Below, piece after piece: positions 25,680 to 34,770 of a stretch of 64,000 bases of DNA. The DNA is taken from positions 62,001 to 126,000 of the forward strand of contig CAZNSX010000001.1 of assembly GCA_964575845.1 (NCBI GenBank). Reading direction: 5' to 3'. The stretch is from CAZNSX01 sp964575845. Its GTDB lineage: Bacteria; UBA8248; CAZNSX01. A model generated the notes under the pieces. It made no database searches and was not told the origin of the DNA. It saw only the letters and a list, made by a program, of their open reading frames with translations. The number at the start of each line of letters is the position of its first letter. Position 1 is the first letter of the stretch. A program made the position numbers and the translations under genes.

Positions 25680-26960
25680 ATGGGGACACGTTCAAGAGAG
25701 CTATTTGCCGAAGCCCTGCGATACATCCCCGGAGGCGTGAACAGCCCTGTCAGGGCCTTCAGGGCTGTGGGGGGAGAGCCCCTTTTCATCTCCCACGCCT
25801 CGGGCTCCAAGCTCTACGATGCGGATGGCAAGGAATATATAGACTATGTCGCCTCCTGGGGGCCTCTCGTGCTCGGCCACGCACACCCCGAGGTGGTCGA
25901 GGCCATAAGGGAGGCTGCGGGGAGGGGGACGAGCTATGGGGCTCCCACAGCCCTCGAGACCGAGATGGCGAGGCTCATTGTGGAGTCCGTGCCGAGCGTA
26001 GAGGTCGTGCGCCTCGTGAACTCGGGCACCGAGGCCACCATGAGCGCCATAAGGCTCTCCAGGGGGGTGACGGGCAGGAAGAAGATAGTAAAGTTTGAGG
26101 GCTGCTATCACGGCCATGCCGACTCCCTCCTGGTTAAAGCGGGCTCAGGGGCCACCACCTTCGGGGTGCCCGACAGTGCGGGCGTTCCTCCTGAAGTTGC
26201 CCGCTTCACCCTGAACCTCCCTTTCAATGACGCTGACCTGCTCGGCGGAGTAATGGAGAAGGAGGGAGGGGATGTTGCCTGCGTCATCGTGGAGCCGGTT
26301 GCAGGCAACATGGGGGTCATCCCGCCAAGGCCGGGATTTCTGGGGGAGCTCAGGCGCCTGACCCGAGAGCACGGCACGCTTCTCATCTTTGATGAGGTCA
26401 TAACAGGGTTCAGGTTGGGCCTCGGCGGGGCCCAGGCCCTTTACGGCGTGGAGCCAGACCTCACCTGCCTGGGCAAGATAATAGGAGGCGGCTTGCCCGT
26501 GGGGGCTTACGGCGGAAGGCGGGAGGTGATGGAGGCTATAGCCCCCGGGGGGGGTGTCTACCAGGCGGGGACACTCTCGGGGAACCCTCTCGCAATGGCG
26601 GCCGGTCTTGCGACTCTGAGGGTCCTCTCAAGGCCCGGCATGTATGAGGAGCTTGAGGCGAAGGCCGAGTCCCTCTCATCGGGCCTCAAACGGGCGGCGG
26701 AGGCCGCGGGCGTTGCCGCCTTCTTCACGAGGGTTGGCTCCCTCATGGGCCTTTTCTTCACGGGCGAGGAGGTGGCCGATTACGCGGGCGCCCGAACCTC
26801 CGATACGGAGCGCTTTGCCCGGTACTTCAGGGCTCTGCTTGAGGAGGGGGTCTATGTGGCCCCCTCTCAGTTTGAGGCAAGCTTCATGAGCCTGGCTCAC
26901 ACCCAGGAGGATATAGAGCGCACGGTGGCCGCCGCGGAGAAAGCTTTCTCTTCCCTTTAG
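25680..26960 (+). CDS. hemL: Glutamate-1-semialdehyde 2,1-aminomutase
   Basis: PLP aminotransferase-fold enzyme of 426 residues: YIPGGVNSPVRAFRAVGGEPLFI at the start, NSGTEATMSAIRLSRGVTGR, KFEGCYHGHADSLLVKAGSG, LLIFDEVITGFR and the PLP lysine in DLTCLGKIIGGGLPVGAYGG at about residue 267, then QAGTLSGNPLAMAAG. It makes 5-aminolevulinate for heme, which fits the many cytochromes nearby. Confidence 0.96.
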   Translation: MGTRSRELFAEALRYIPGGVNSPVRAFRAVGGEPLFISHASGSKLYDADGKEYIDYVASWGPLVLGHAHPEVVEAIREAAGRGTSYGAPTALETEMARLIVESVPSVEVVRLVNSGTEATMSAIRLSRGVTGRKKIVKFEGCYHGHADSLLVKAGSGATTFGVPDSAGVPPEVARFTLNLPFNDADLLGGVMEKEGGDVACVIVEPVAGNMGVIPPRPGFLGELRRLTREHGTLLIFDEVITGFRLGLGGAQALYGVEPDLTCLGKIIGGGLPVGAYGGRREVMEAIAPGGGVYQAGTLSGNPLAMAAGLATLRVLSRPGMYEELEAKAESLSSGLKRAAEAAGVAAFFTRVGSLMGLFFTGEEVADYAGARTSDTERFARYFRALLEEGVYVAPSQFEASFMSLAHTQEDIERTVAAAEKAFSSL

Positions 26961-26981
26961 GGCCGCCTCGGAGGATTCCAA

Positions 26982-27287
26982 GTGGGCGAGCGCAAGAAAG
27001 GGCGTTTTCTTCTCTTCCTTACCCTGGCCTTCAGCCTCTTTCTCCTTGGCCTGGCCACATTCTCCAAGGGGGGGCTCCTCGATGTCCTGAGGCTCGAGCG
27101 GAGGATCGAGACCATTAAGGCCGACCTCCATGGGATCGGGGCCGAAAACGAGCGCCTCCGCCGGGAGGTCCGCTCCCTCAAGACTGACCTCCGCTACATA
27201 GAGAAGATCGCCCGTGAGGACCTGGGGCTCGTCAAGCCGGGAGAGCTGGTATATGAGTTTATCCCCCGTGAGAAGAGAAAAAAGTAG
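26982..27287 (+). CDS. ftsB: FtsB/DivIC-type septum formation initiator
   Basis: Bitopic membrane protein of 101 residues starting at GTG. A basic N-terminus (GERKKGRF) leads to one membrane helix (LLFLTLAFSLFLLGLATF), then a coiled coil (LERRIETIKADLHGIGAENERLRREVRSLKTD) and the family end YIEKIAREDLGLVKPGELVYEFI. It acts in the divisome with FtsL and FtsQ. Last gene of the 12-gene operon. Confidence 0.85.
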   Translation: MGERKKGRFLLFLTLAFSLFLLGLATFSKGGLLDVLRLERRIETIKADLHGIGAENERLRREVRSLKTDLRYIEKIAREDLGLVKPGELVYEFIPREKRKK

Positions 27288-27685
27288 CGGGAACTCTCAC
27301 GAGTTTTGTGTAAGGGTCTTAAGAGGGTGTCTTTTCCACTGAGCCTTCCCCAGCCCGCTCCCAGGCTCTCATATCGCCCGAAGAAATCTCTTCAACCCCC
27401 TCCAGGGGAAGCTCCTTCTCCCAAAACTTTCGCATTTCTTGAAATGCTCAGCCCAAATCCTTATTCTCATAGAGATAGAGCGGTCTCGGCTGTGTGGATG
27501 TGATGCTCATTTTTATTAGTTATCAATAAGCCGGGAAGAGTCCGACCTCTCTTTTCGCCATGACACCCTTCCCACACAAAAAACGGCGCATCACCGGCGA
27601 GGGGTCTCACGTTGACAGCGGTGTCTTCCGGAAAATATAATTTCTTCTCCTCCACAGGGTGTGGCTCTAAGGAGGAGGGCTTTCC
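27288..27685. other. Intergenic region between ftsB and larA-like gene
   Basis: About 400 bp with no supportable gene. AACTC-TCAC-GAGTT-TT just after ftsB (27294-27309) could be a weak terminator. The right end carries the promoter of the next gene. Confidence 0.5.
27612..27641 (+). promoter_or_regulatory. Sigma70 promoter of the larA-like gene
   Basis: TTGACA at 27612-27617 and TATAAT at 27636-27641, both perfect, with an 18-bp spacer, about 45 bp upstream of the start codon. Confidence 0.75.
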
Positions 27686-28957
27686 ATGCTGACCAGGGAA
27701 TTCAGGCTCCCTTATGGTTCGGAGGAGCGACCGGTCAGACTCCCCGCCGATGACGTCATTCAGGTCTTCGAGCCGAACCCACTTCCCGCGGTCGGCGATG
27801 CCGGGGCCGCCATCCGCCACGCTCTGGCACATCCCACCGGGACCGCGCCCCTTCGGGAGCTTGTGAGGCAGCGTGATGAGGTTTGCATCCTCGTGAACGA
27901 CTTCACACGGATGACCAAGACCGACCTCTTCCTCCCGATCATCGTGGAGGAGCTCAACGCGGCCGGTATCCCCGATGAGCGAATCTTCGTCCAGTTCGCC
28001 AACGGCAACCACGTCCAGCAGACACGGGAGATGCAGGAGCGCATCGTGGGGCCCGCGATGGCCAGTCGCCTCAGGCTCTACGACCACGACTGCTGGACGC
28101 TCGAAAAACACGCCTCTTACGGGAAAACCTCAAGAGGCACGCCAGTCCTAATCAACAGGCGGGTAACGGAGGCGGACCGCATCATAATGACGGCCGAGAT
28201 CAACTTCCACATCCTGGCCGGATACAGCGGCGGGAGGAAGAGCCTGGTGCCCGGGGTGTGCCACAACGACACGATCCTCCAAAATCACCGCATGATGTTT
28301 CACGAGTGCGCCCGGCCAGGCCGCCTGGAGGGCAATCCCATTCACGAGGACATGATGGAGGCGTGTGCGCTCATGGGGCCGGATTTCATGTTGAACGTCG
28401 TCCTGAACCCGGCCGGGGGGCTGGTGAAGGCTGTGTCGGGTCACTACGCGCGGGGGCACCTGGAGGGGTGCGTGGTCGTAGACCGCATGTACCGATGCCC
28501 ATTCCAGGAGCTGGCCGACCTCGTGGTCGCCAGCTGCGGGGGATTGCCCATGGACGTGGAGTTCCGCCAGGCCCACAAGGGGCAGGAGAACGCCATGCAG
28601 GCGCTGCGGCCCGGGGGCGTGCTCATCTATTTGGCCGAGTGTCGGCTGGGCCACGGCTCAGATGAATTCTACGAATGGATTACCACCTGCGGCTCTCAGC
28701 AGGAGATAAGAGAAGCCCTGGAGGCGAAGTACACCACGGGCGGGATGAAGGCCTTCTGGGTCGCCCGTCTGGCGAGCATCGCCGAGACGATCCTGGTCTC
28801 GGAGATAGACCCCGACACGGTTCGGAGGCTACGGATGACACCCGCCGCCTCGGTCGATGAGGCGCTTGATATGGCCCTGGAGCGCGTGGGCAAGCACCCG
28901 AGAATAAGCGTCATTCCGTACGCAGCCCTTACCCTTCCGAGCCGTGAGCAAGGCTGA
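27686..28957 (+). CDS. LarA-like nickel-pincer racemase family protein (DUF2088)
   Basis: Protein of 423 residues of the lactate racemase (LarA) superfamily: VCILVNDFTRMTKTDLFLPIIVEELNAAGI near residue 70, FANGNHVQQTREMQERIVG at about 105, AEINFHILAGYSGGRKSLVPGVC at about 175 and HEDMMEACALMGPDFMLNVVLN at about 215. LarA uses a nickel-pincer nucleotide made by LarB, LarC and LarE; none of these genes is nearby. The substrate could be lactate or another 2-hydroxy acid. It stands alone behind a strong promoter. Confidence 0.85.
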   Translation: MLTREFRLPYGSEERPVRLPADDVIQVFEPNPLPAVGDAGAAIRHALAHPTGTAPLRELVRQRDEVCILVNDFTRMTKTDLFLPIIVEELNAAGIPDERIFVQFANGNHVQQTREMQERIVGPAMASRLRLYDHDCWTLEKHASYGKTSRGTPVLINRRVTEADRIIMTAEINFHILAGYSGGRKSLVPGVCHNDTILQNHRMMFHECARPGRLEGNPIHEDMMEACALMGPDFMLNVVLNPAGGLVKAVSGHYARGHLEGCVVVDRMYRCPFQELADLVVASCGGLPMDVEFRQAHKGQENAMQALRPGGVLIYLAECRLGHGSDEFYEWITTCGSQQEIREALEAKYTTGGMKAFWVARLASIAETILVSEIDPDTVRRLRMTPAASVDEALDMALERVGKHPRISVIPYAALTLPSREQG

Positions 28958-29061
28958 AGCCGGGGCCGCATGGGTGAGGCTGGAAGGATAGCGTGGAGAG
29001 CGCTCTTGCCGACCTCAAGGCCGGCAGCCGTGTGGCGGTGGATGAGCACGGCACCGTACCA

Positions 29062-29252
29062 ATCACTTCTCCCTTCGGGAGAACCCATATAGGGTTCGAG
29101 TCAACCTCTTCGTCGCGGGCAGCACCGCGAACCTCTCGATCAAGGCCATCACAAGGAGATCGCTCCCCTTCATCTGCGGTCTCCTCTTGCTCTTGATGAT
29201 CGCCTCCTTCGTCCCGCAGATATCCCTCCTGTTGCCCTCGTTCCTTTTCTGA
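29062..29252 (+). pseudogene. Remnant of a TRAP transporter large permease (DctM C-terminus)
   Basis: From 29100 one frame reads VNLFVAGSTANLSIKAITRR, then a hydrophobic helix and FVPQISLLLPSFLF before a stop. This resembles the extreme C-terminus of DctM-type TRAP permeases. In the family VNLFV is preceded by ITPPFG; here ITSPFG occurs at 29062-29079 in another frame, separated by about 20 extra bases. No start or upstream part of the gene is present, so this is a broken relic in the 440-bp gap between the larA-like and thiolase genes. Nothing else is seen in that gap apart from the thiolase promoter. Confidence 0.45.
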
Positions 29253-29295
29253 GGGCGCGGCTTCTGGCTGGCTTCGGCAACTTCGCCTTTGCGCC

Positions 29296-29324
29296 TTGCG
29301 CGGCTGGGGAGGGGCAAGTATAAT
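29296..29324 (+). promoter_or_regulatory. Putative sigma70 promoter of the thiolase operon
   Basis: TTGCGC at 29296-29301 and a perfect TATAAT at 29319-29324 with a 17-bp spacer, about 70 bp before the thiolase start. Confidence 0.65.
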
Positions 29325-29397
29325 AAAATTCTTTAGGGAAAGAAGGAGAGACCTCTTTATTGCCCAACTTCTTAGCGTAACCTGGGAGGCTGGTCTC

Positions 29398-30585
29398 ATG
29401 GCAAAAGAAGTGGTGTTCCTATCGGGTGCAAGGACGGCCTTCGGGACTTTCTGCGGAAGCTTGAAGGAAAAAACAGCTACCGAGCTCGCGGTCGTGGCCT
29501 CCGCTGAGGCCATAAAGAGGGCGGGCATCGAGCCCAAGGAGCTCGACCATGTCATCATGGGAAACGTGGTCCAGTCGAGCGCCGATGCACCCTATCTGGC
29601 CCGTCACGTGGGCCTGAGGGCGGGCACGCCCGTTGAGACCCCGGCCGTAACCGTGAACAGACTCTGCGCCTCTGGCTTTCAGTCCATAGTCATGGGAGCC
29701 CAGCAGATCCTCCTGGGCGAGGCTGATATCGTGCTCGCAGGGGGCACCGAGAGCATGAGCCAAGCCCCTCATGTCATCCGGGGAGCGAGGTGGGGAATCC
29801 CCTTCCGGGGAGGGGAGCTGGAGGACACCCTCTGGCAGGCCCTCTACGATAAGTACCCCGACATGCCCATGGCCATAACCGCGGAGAATCTGGCCGAAAA
29901 GTACGGCATCGCCCGGCAGGAGGCGGATCGCTTTGCCTATGAGAGCCAGATGAAGGCAAAGGAGGGCTGGGAATCGGGGAGACTCTCTGAGGAGATCGCG
30001 CCCATTGAGCTCAAGGACCGGAAGGGAAACGTGGTTGAATTCAAGCAGGATGAGCATCCGAGGCCAGGGACCACTCCGGAGAGTCTGGCCCGCCTCAGGC
30101 CTGTTTTCAAAGCTGATGGTGTAGTTACAGCAGGAAACGCATCGGGCATCTCAGATGGGGCTTCCGCCATGGTGCTCGCTTCGGCTGAGAAGGCCGAGGA
30201 GCGGGGTCTCAGGCCCATAGGGCGCCTCATCTCGTGGGCTGTCTGCGGCGTTGACCCGAGGGTCATGGGCATCGGACCAGTGCCCTCCTCGAAGAAAGCC
30301 CTCGAGCGAGCTGGCCTCAAGCTGGATGATATGGACCTCATCGAGATAAACGAGGCCTTTGCCCCGCAGTATCTGGCTGTTGAGAAGGAGCTTGGCTTAG
30401 ACCGGAGCAAGGTTAACGTAAACGGCGGCGCCATCGCCATAGGCCACCCCGTAGGCACGAGCGGAAACCGGCTAACCGTTACGATCCTTCATGAGCTCCG
30501 CCGCAGAAAGGGGCGCTTCGGGCTGGCGGGAGCCTGCATCGGGGGTGGCCAGGGGATGAGCCTTGTGGTAGAGGCCCTGAGCTGA
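29398..30585 (+). CDS. Acetyl-CoA acetyltransferase (thiolase)
   Basis: Thiolase of 395 residues. Active-site residues are visible: Cys in VNRLCASGFQSIVMG at about residue 87, NEAFAPQY, His in GGAIAIGHPVGTSGNR at about 350 and Cys in GACIGGGQGMS near the C-terminus. It condenses or cleaves acetyl-CoA and acetoacetyl-CoA or longer 3-ketoacyl-CoA. ATG 29398 follows GGGAGG; an upstream start at 29296 would overlap the promoter. First gene of a catabolic operon. Confidence 0.94.
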   Translation: MAKEVVFLSGARTAFGTFCGSLKEKTATELAVVASAEAIKRAGIEPKELDHVIMGNVVQSSADAPYLARHVGLRAGTPVETPAVTVNRLCASGFQSIVMGAQQILLGEADIVLAGGTESMSQAPHVIRGARWGIPFRGGELEDTLWQALYDKYPDMPMAITAENLAEKYGIARQEADRFAYESQMKAKEGWESGRLSEEIAPIELKDRKGNVVEFKQDEHPRPGTTPESLARLRPVFKADGVVTAGNASGISDGASAMVLASAEKAEERGLRPIGRLISWAVCGVDPRVMGIGPVPSSKKALERAGLKLDDMDLIEINEAFAPQYLAVEKELGLDRSKVNVNGGAIAIGHPVGTSGNRLTVTILHELRRRKGRFGLAGACIGGGQGMSLVVEALS

Positions 30586-30688
30586 GAGGCTGGAAGGGGG
30601 CGGGGGCTTAGGGCCAGGGGGAGAACCCTCTGACTTTAGGGGCTGATGAGAGCCTCCTTATTTTTGGGCTAAGAAAAGGGGAAGAAAT

Positions 30689-31543
30689 ATGGCCATCTCA
30701 AAGGTAGGGGTTCTGGGATGCGGCCTCATGGGAGGAGGCATAGCCCAAGTTTCAGCTCAGGCGGGTTTTCCCACCCTCGTGAGGGAGCCCGATGGAGCGC
30801 TCGTTGAAAAAGGGCTTAAATCCATCACCTCCTCGATGGCCAAGGGGGTGGAAAGGGGAAAACTCTCTCAGGAGGAGATGGATAAGGCCTTAGCCAACAT
30901 AACGGGAACAACTGAGCTCAAAGAGCTGGCCGAGTGCGACATCGTCATCGAGGCCATCCCTGAGGAGATAGAGCTCAAGAAGAAAAACCTGAAGATTCTC
31001 GATTCCTCACTCAAGCCCTCCGCCGTCATCGCTTCCAATACCTCCTCCCTTTCCGTAACAGAGCTTGCCATGGCAACGGGCAGGCCTGAGCACGTGCTTG
31101 GACTTCACTTCTTCAGCCCCGTCCCGCTGATGAAGCTCGTTGAGGTGGTGCGCACTCCTCTCACGGAGGAGGATGCCTTCAAGAGCGCCTGGGACTTTGC
31201 CGTCTCCCTCGGGAAGGAGCCCATTGCCTGCCAAGACAGCACGGGTTTCATCGTGAACCGCCTCCTGGTTCCCTACCTGCTTGACGCCGTCAGGGCCTAT
31301 GAGGAGGGCGCGGGAAGCCTTGAGGATATAGACAAGGGCATGAAGCTCGGGTGCGGCTATCCAATGGGGCCCTTCACCCTCATGGATATGGTGGGTCTGG
31401 ATATCATGTACAACGTGGCTGGCGTCATGTATGAGGAGTTCAAGGAGAGGCGCTTCGCTCCTCCCCCCCTCCTCAAGCGCATGGTGGCCGCGGGGCGGCT
31501 TGGCCGAAAGACGGGCCGGGGTTTCTATGAGTACGGGAAATAG
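30689..31543 (+). CDS. hbd: 3-hydroxyacyl-CoA (3-hydroxybutyryl-CoA) dehydrogenase
   Basis: NAD-dependent enzyme of 284 residues: Rossmann motif VGVLGCGLMGGGIAQVSAQAG at the start, IEAIPEEIELKKKNLKILD, IASNTSSLSVTELA, the catalytic region HVLGLHFFSPVPLMKLVEVV at about residue 138 and GFIVNRLLVPYLLDAVRAYEEG. Length and the monofunctional layout suit short-chain substrates. It lies about 100 bp after the thiolase gene and 11 bp before the crotonase gene. Confidence 0.94.
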   Translation: MAISKVGVLGCGLMGGGIAQVSAQAGFPTLVREPDGALVEKGLKSITSSMAKGVERGKLSQEEMDKALANITGTTELKELAECDIVIEAIPEEIELKKKNLKILDSSLKPSAVIASNTSSLSVTELAMATGRPEHVLGLHFFSPVPLMKLVEVVRTPLTEEDAFKSAWDFAVSLGKEPIACQDSTGFIVNRLLVPYLLDAVRAYEEGAGSLEDIDKGMKLGCGYPMGPFTLMDMVGLDIMYNVAGVMYEEFKERRFAPPPLLKRMVAAGRLGRKTGRGFYEYGK

Positions 31544-31554
31544 GAGGGCCCGGG

Positions 31555-32334
31555 ATGTATGAGAATATCATCTACGAGAAGAGGAACGGCATCGGCTTCA
31601 TAACCATAAATCGGCCCAAGGTCCTCAATGCCCTAAACCCCCAGACCATGCGGGAGCTTGAGGACGCACTCCTGAAGGCGAGGGATGACGGGGAGGTGAA
31701 GGTTCTCATCCTCAAGGGAGCAGGCGAGAAGGCCTTCGTGGCGGGGGCTGACATAAACATCCTGACCGAGCTTAAGCCTGAGGAAGCGAAGGAGCTCTCC
31801 GCCTCGGGCCAGAGAGTGCTGAGCCTCCTTGAGAACCTGGGTAAACCCTCTATCGCCGCCATCAGGGGCTTTGCCCTGGGGGGAGGGCTCGAGATGGCTC
31901 TTGCCTGCACGATCAGGGTTGCGGCCCTGGGCTCGAAGCTCGGCCAGCCTGAGATAAAGCTGGGCCTCATCCCCGGCTACGGCGGAACCCAGCGCCTGCC
32001 CCGCATCGTGGGGAGGGGAAAGGCACTAGAGCTCATCCTCTTGGGAGACCCGATAGATGCTGAGGAAGGAGAGAGGCTTGGGCTCATAAACAGGGTGGTT
32101 CCGCCTGAGGAGCTCATGCCCACGGTTGAGGGAATGGCCATGGCCCTCACCGAAAAAAGTGCCCCCATCCTTGAATGTGCCCTTGAGGCCGTGAATAAGG
32201 GCCTCGATGAAACCCTGGAGGAGGGGCTGGCTCTTGAGGTGGAACTTTTCGGCAGGACCTACTCAACAGAGGATGTGCGGGAGGGGACAAAGGCTTTTCT
32301 GGAGAAGCGAAAGCCGGAGTTTAAGGACAGGTGA
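31555..32334 (+). CDS. crt: Enoyl-CoA hydratase / crotonase
   Basis: Crotonase-fold protein of 259 residues: FITINRPKVLNALNPQTMREL, AFVAGADINIL, IAAIRGFALGGGLEMALACTIRVAA (catalytic Glu in GGGLEMA) and GQPEIKLGLIPGYGGTQRLPRIVG (second catalytic Glu). It hydrates enoyl-CoA; together with Hbd and the thiolase it completes a beta-oxidation-like sequence. Its last bases overlap iorA by 4 bp. Confidence 0.94.
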   Translation: MYENIIYEKRNGIGFITINRPKVLNALNPQTMRELEDALLKARDDGEVKVLILKGAGEKAFVAGADINILTELKPEEAKELSASGQRVLSLLENLGKPSIAAIRGFALGGGLEMALACTIRVAALGSKLGQPEIKLGLIPGYGGTQRLPRIVGRGKALELILLGDPIDAEEGERLGLINRVVPPEELMPTVEGMAMALTEKSAPILECALEAVNKGLDETLEEGLALEVELFGRTYSTEDVREGTKAFLEKRKPEFKDR

Positions 32335-34136
32335 GAAGCGTTGCCCCTGAAAAGAAGCCTTCTCTTAGGCTCATGAGCGGAAACGAGGCTCTCGCGCGTG
32401 GAGCATGGGAAGCCGGCGTCCGGGTGGCGAGCGCCTACCCGGGAACACCGTCTACAGAAATCCTGGAGGAGCTCGCGCGGCTTCCAGACGTTGATGCCCG
32501 CTGGGCCCCGAACGAGAAGGTGGCTTTTGATATAGCGGCGGGAGCTTACATGGCCGGGGCCAGGGCGCTCGTCTCGATGAAACACGTGGGCCTCAACGTC
32601 GCCTCGGATAGCCTCATGACCGTGAGTTACACGGGAGGGAAGGGGGCTCTGGTGGTCGTGAGCTGCGACGACCCGGAGATGCATAGCTCCCAGAATGAGC
32701 AGGATAATCGCCTCTATGCGCCCCTGGCGGGGGTGCCCCTGCTCGAGCCCGCGGATAGTCAGGAGGCGAGGGACTTCGCCCTGGAAGCCTTCAGGATAAG
32801 CGCGGCTCATGATACGCCCGTGCTGCTTAGGCTCACCACCCGCATCTCCCACACCAAAGGCCCCGTTTGGATTGGCGAGCGGGAGGAAGTGGCTCCCTCT
32901 GGCTTTGAGCGGGACCCGGAAAAGTATGTAATGATCCCTGCCTATGCCCGAAAGCGCCACCCTGTGGTGGTGGAGCGCCTTGAGCTCCTAAGGGGGGAGG
33001 CCGAGCGGAGCCCCCTTAATCTCGTGGAGAGAGGAGACAGGGAGCTCGGCATCGTAACCTCGGGCGTTGCCTACCACTATGTGAAGGAAGCCTTTCCTCG
33101 GGCAAGCGTGCTCAAGCTTGGCTTCAGCTTTCCCCTTCCTGTAAAGCTGGTCAGGAATTTCGCGGGAAGTGTGCGGAGGCTCCTCGTGGTTGAGGAGCTT
33201 GAGCCCTTCCTCGAAGGGGCTATCTCGGCCCTGGGGCTCCAGGTGGAGGGAAAGGCCCTCTTTCCCAGATGCGGGGAGCTCTCCACCGAGAGGGTTAGGG
33301 AGGGCTTGAGCCTGGCCGGCCTCCTTCCGCAGGAAGATGAGCCTCCCGAGCCCTCTAACGAGGTGACCCCTCGTCCACCCGTCCTCTGCCCCGGCTGCTC
33401 CCACCGGGGGCTCTTCGCCGCCCTGAGGCGGGTCAAGCCCATCGTGGCGGGCGATATCGGCTGCTATACGCTTAGCGTCCTTCCTCCCCTCTCCACCCAC
33501 GACACCTGCACCTGCATGGGCGCGAGCATAGGCACAGCTCTCGGCCTTGAGCGGGCCGGAGGGGAGAAGAGGCCGATCGTCGCAGTAATAGGGGACAGCA
33601 CCTTCCTCCATTCGGGAATCCCGGCGCTCATCGATGCCGTCCATAACGGAAGCTCAATCACAGTCATCATCCTTGATAACAGGGTCACGGCCATGACAGG
33701 AGGTCAGCACCATCCGGGAGCGGGGGCCACTATACGGGGTGAGCCCGCACCCAGGCTTGACCTTGAGGCCCTTGTGCGGGCCCTGGGCGTGAGAGAGGTG
33801 AGGGTCATTGACCCCTATGATTTTGATGAAACCCTGAGGGTCGTGCGCGAGACCACCTCCTCACCTAACCTCTCGGTCCTCATCACGAGCCGCCCCTGCG
33901 TACTCTATCCCTCGAAGCTCAGGACCACTCCCTTTGAGGTCATTCCCGAAAGGTGCAATGCCTGCGGCCTCTGCTTCACCGTCGGCTGCCCGGCTATCCT
34001 GGCCTCGGAGGAGTTTGTCAAGGGAAAGCCGAAGGCCCTGATCGACCCCTCCCTCTGCACCGGCTGCAGCGTGTGCTCTGACATCTGTGCGCCGGGTGCC
34101 ATCCACCTCCGGGACTGCGAGGCTCATGGGAGTTAG
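32331..34136 (+). CDS. iorA: Indolepyruvate ferredoxin oxidoreductase, alpha subunit
   Basis: Protein of 601 residues. The N-terminal half has the pyruvate:ferredoxin oxidoreductase-type domain (SGNEALARGAWEAGVRVASAYPGTPSTEI), followed by a thiamine-diphosphate domain with CPGCSHRGLF, VAGDIGCYTLSVLPPL, CTCMGASIG and VIGDSTFLHSGIPAL. The C-terminus holds two [4Fe-4S] motifs: CNACGLCFTVGCP and CTGCSVCSDICAPGA. With IorB it oxidatively decarboxylates aryl-pyruvates from Trp, Phe or Tyr to aryl-acetyl-CoA and reduces ferredoxin. It starts at GTG, overlapping the crotonase gene. Confidence 0.95.
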   Translation: MRSVAPEKKPSLRLMSGNEALARGAWEAGVRVASAYPGTPSTEILEELARLPDVDARWAPNEKVAFDIAAGAYMAGARALVSMKHVGLNVASDSLMTVSYTGGKGALVVVSCDDPEMHSSQNEQDNRLYAPLAGVPLLEPADSQEARDFALEAFRISAAHDTPVLLRLTTRISHTKGPVWIGEREEVAPSGFERDPEKYVMIPAYARKRHPVVVERLELLRGEAERSPLNLVERGDRELGIVTSGVAYHYVKEAFPRASVLKLGFSFPLPVKLVRNFAGSVRRLLVVEELEPFLEGAISALGLQVEGKALFPRCGELSTERVREGLSLAGLLPQEDEPPEPSNEVTPRPPVLCPGCSHRGLFAALRRVKPIVAGDIGCYTLSVLPPLSTHDTCTCMGASIGTALGLERAGGEKRPIVAVIGDSTFLHSGIPALIDAVHNGSSITVIILDNRVTAMTGGQHHPGAGATIRGEPAPRLDLEALVRALGVREVRVIDPYDFDETLRVVRETTSSPNLSVLITSRPCVLYPSKLRTTPFEVIPERCNACGLCFTVGCPAILASEEFVKGKPKALIDPSLCTGCSVCSDICAPGAIHLRDCEAHGS

Positions 34137-34716
34137 GAATGTGCTCCTCGCCGGAGTCGGGGGCCAGGGGATACTCCTGGCGGGGGAGGTGCTGGCGAAA
34201 GCGGCCCTGCAGGCGGGCTTTGACGTGAAGAAGAGCGAGGTTCACGGCATGGCCCAGCGGGGAGGCGTGGTGTTGAGCCATGTGAGATATGGCGAGAGGG
34301 TCCACTCGCCCTTGATTCCAAGGGGAAGGGCCGATGTGCTCCTTGCCTTTGAGGAGCTTGAGGCATTGAGGTGGCACCATTATCTCAGACCCGGCGGCAC
34401 GCTCCTCGTGGGCGAAGAGCGCCTCATCCCGCCCTTTGCCTTCTCCGGAGGGGAGGGCTATCCCAAGGAGCCCCTCTCCCTCATTGGCTCTGATGAGCTC
34501 AAGGTCTTGCGCATAGGGGCGTCGGGGCTTGCCCGGGAGCTCGGGAACCCCAGGGTCATGAGCGCCATCCTTCTGGGCGCGCTCTCGACCCTCCTCGATA
34601 TAGACCCCGGGCACTGGCGCGATGCCCTCCGGGCTCTCGTGCCCGAGGGGACAGAGGAAGTTAACCTGGTTGCCTTTGATAGGGGAAAAGAAATCCCCAA
34701 ATTATCAATAAAATAA
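34126..34716 (+). CDS. iorB: Indolepyruvate ferredoxin oxidoreductase, beta subunit
   Basis: Protein of 196 residues of the gamma-domain (POR_C-like) family: NVLLAGVGGQGILLAGEVLAKAALQAGFDVKKSEVHGMAQRGGVVLSHVRYG is the characteristic first half. It pairs with IorA, whose gene it overlaps by 11 bp. ATG 34126 is chosen; an in-frame start at 34087 adds only residues encoded inside iorA. Confidence 0.94.
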   Translation: MGVRNVLLAGVGGQGILLAGEVLAKAALQAGFDVKKSEVHGMAQRGGVVLSHVRYGERVHSPLIPRGRADVLLAFEELEALRWHHYLRPGGTLLVGEERLIPPFAFSGGEGYPKEPLSLIGSDELKVLRIGASGLARELGNPRVMSAILLGALSTLLDIDPGHWRDALRALVPEGTEEVNLVAFDRGKEIPKLSIK

Positions 34717-34770
34717 CTTTTCTGACCTAATAAATTAGTTTAAATTTCGCGCCTTCTTAGGAGAAGCTCC

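Noticed and set aside
29091..29104. GGGTTCGAGTC resembling the T-loop of a tRNA
   Set aside because: The flanking bases do not form the T stem and no acceptor stem or anticodon arm can be drawn.
34018..34614. Long open frames opposite to iorAB, and similar antisense frames throughout the GC-rich operons
   Set aside because: They mirror strongly coding genes with clear family matches on the other strand and show no recognisable protein features.
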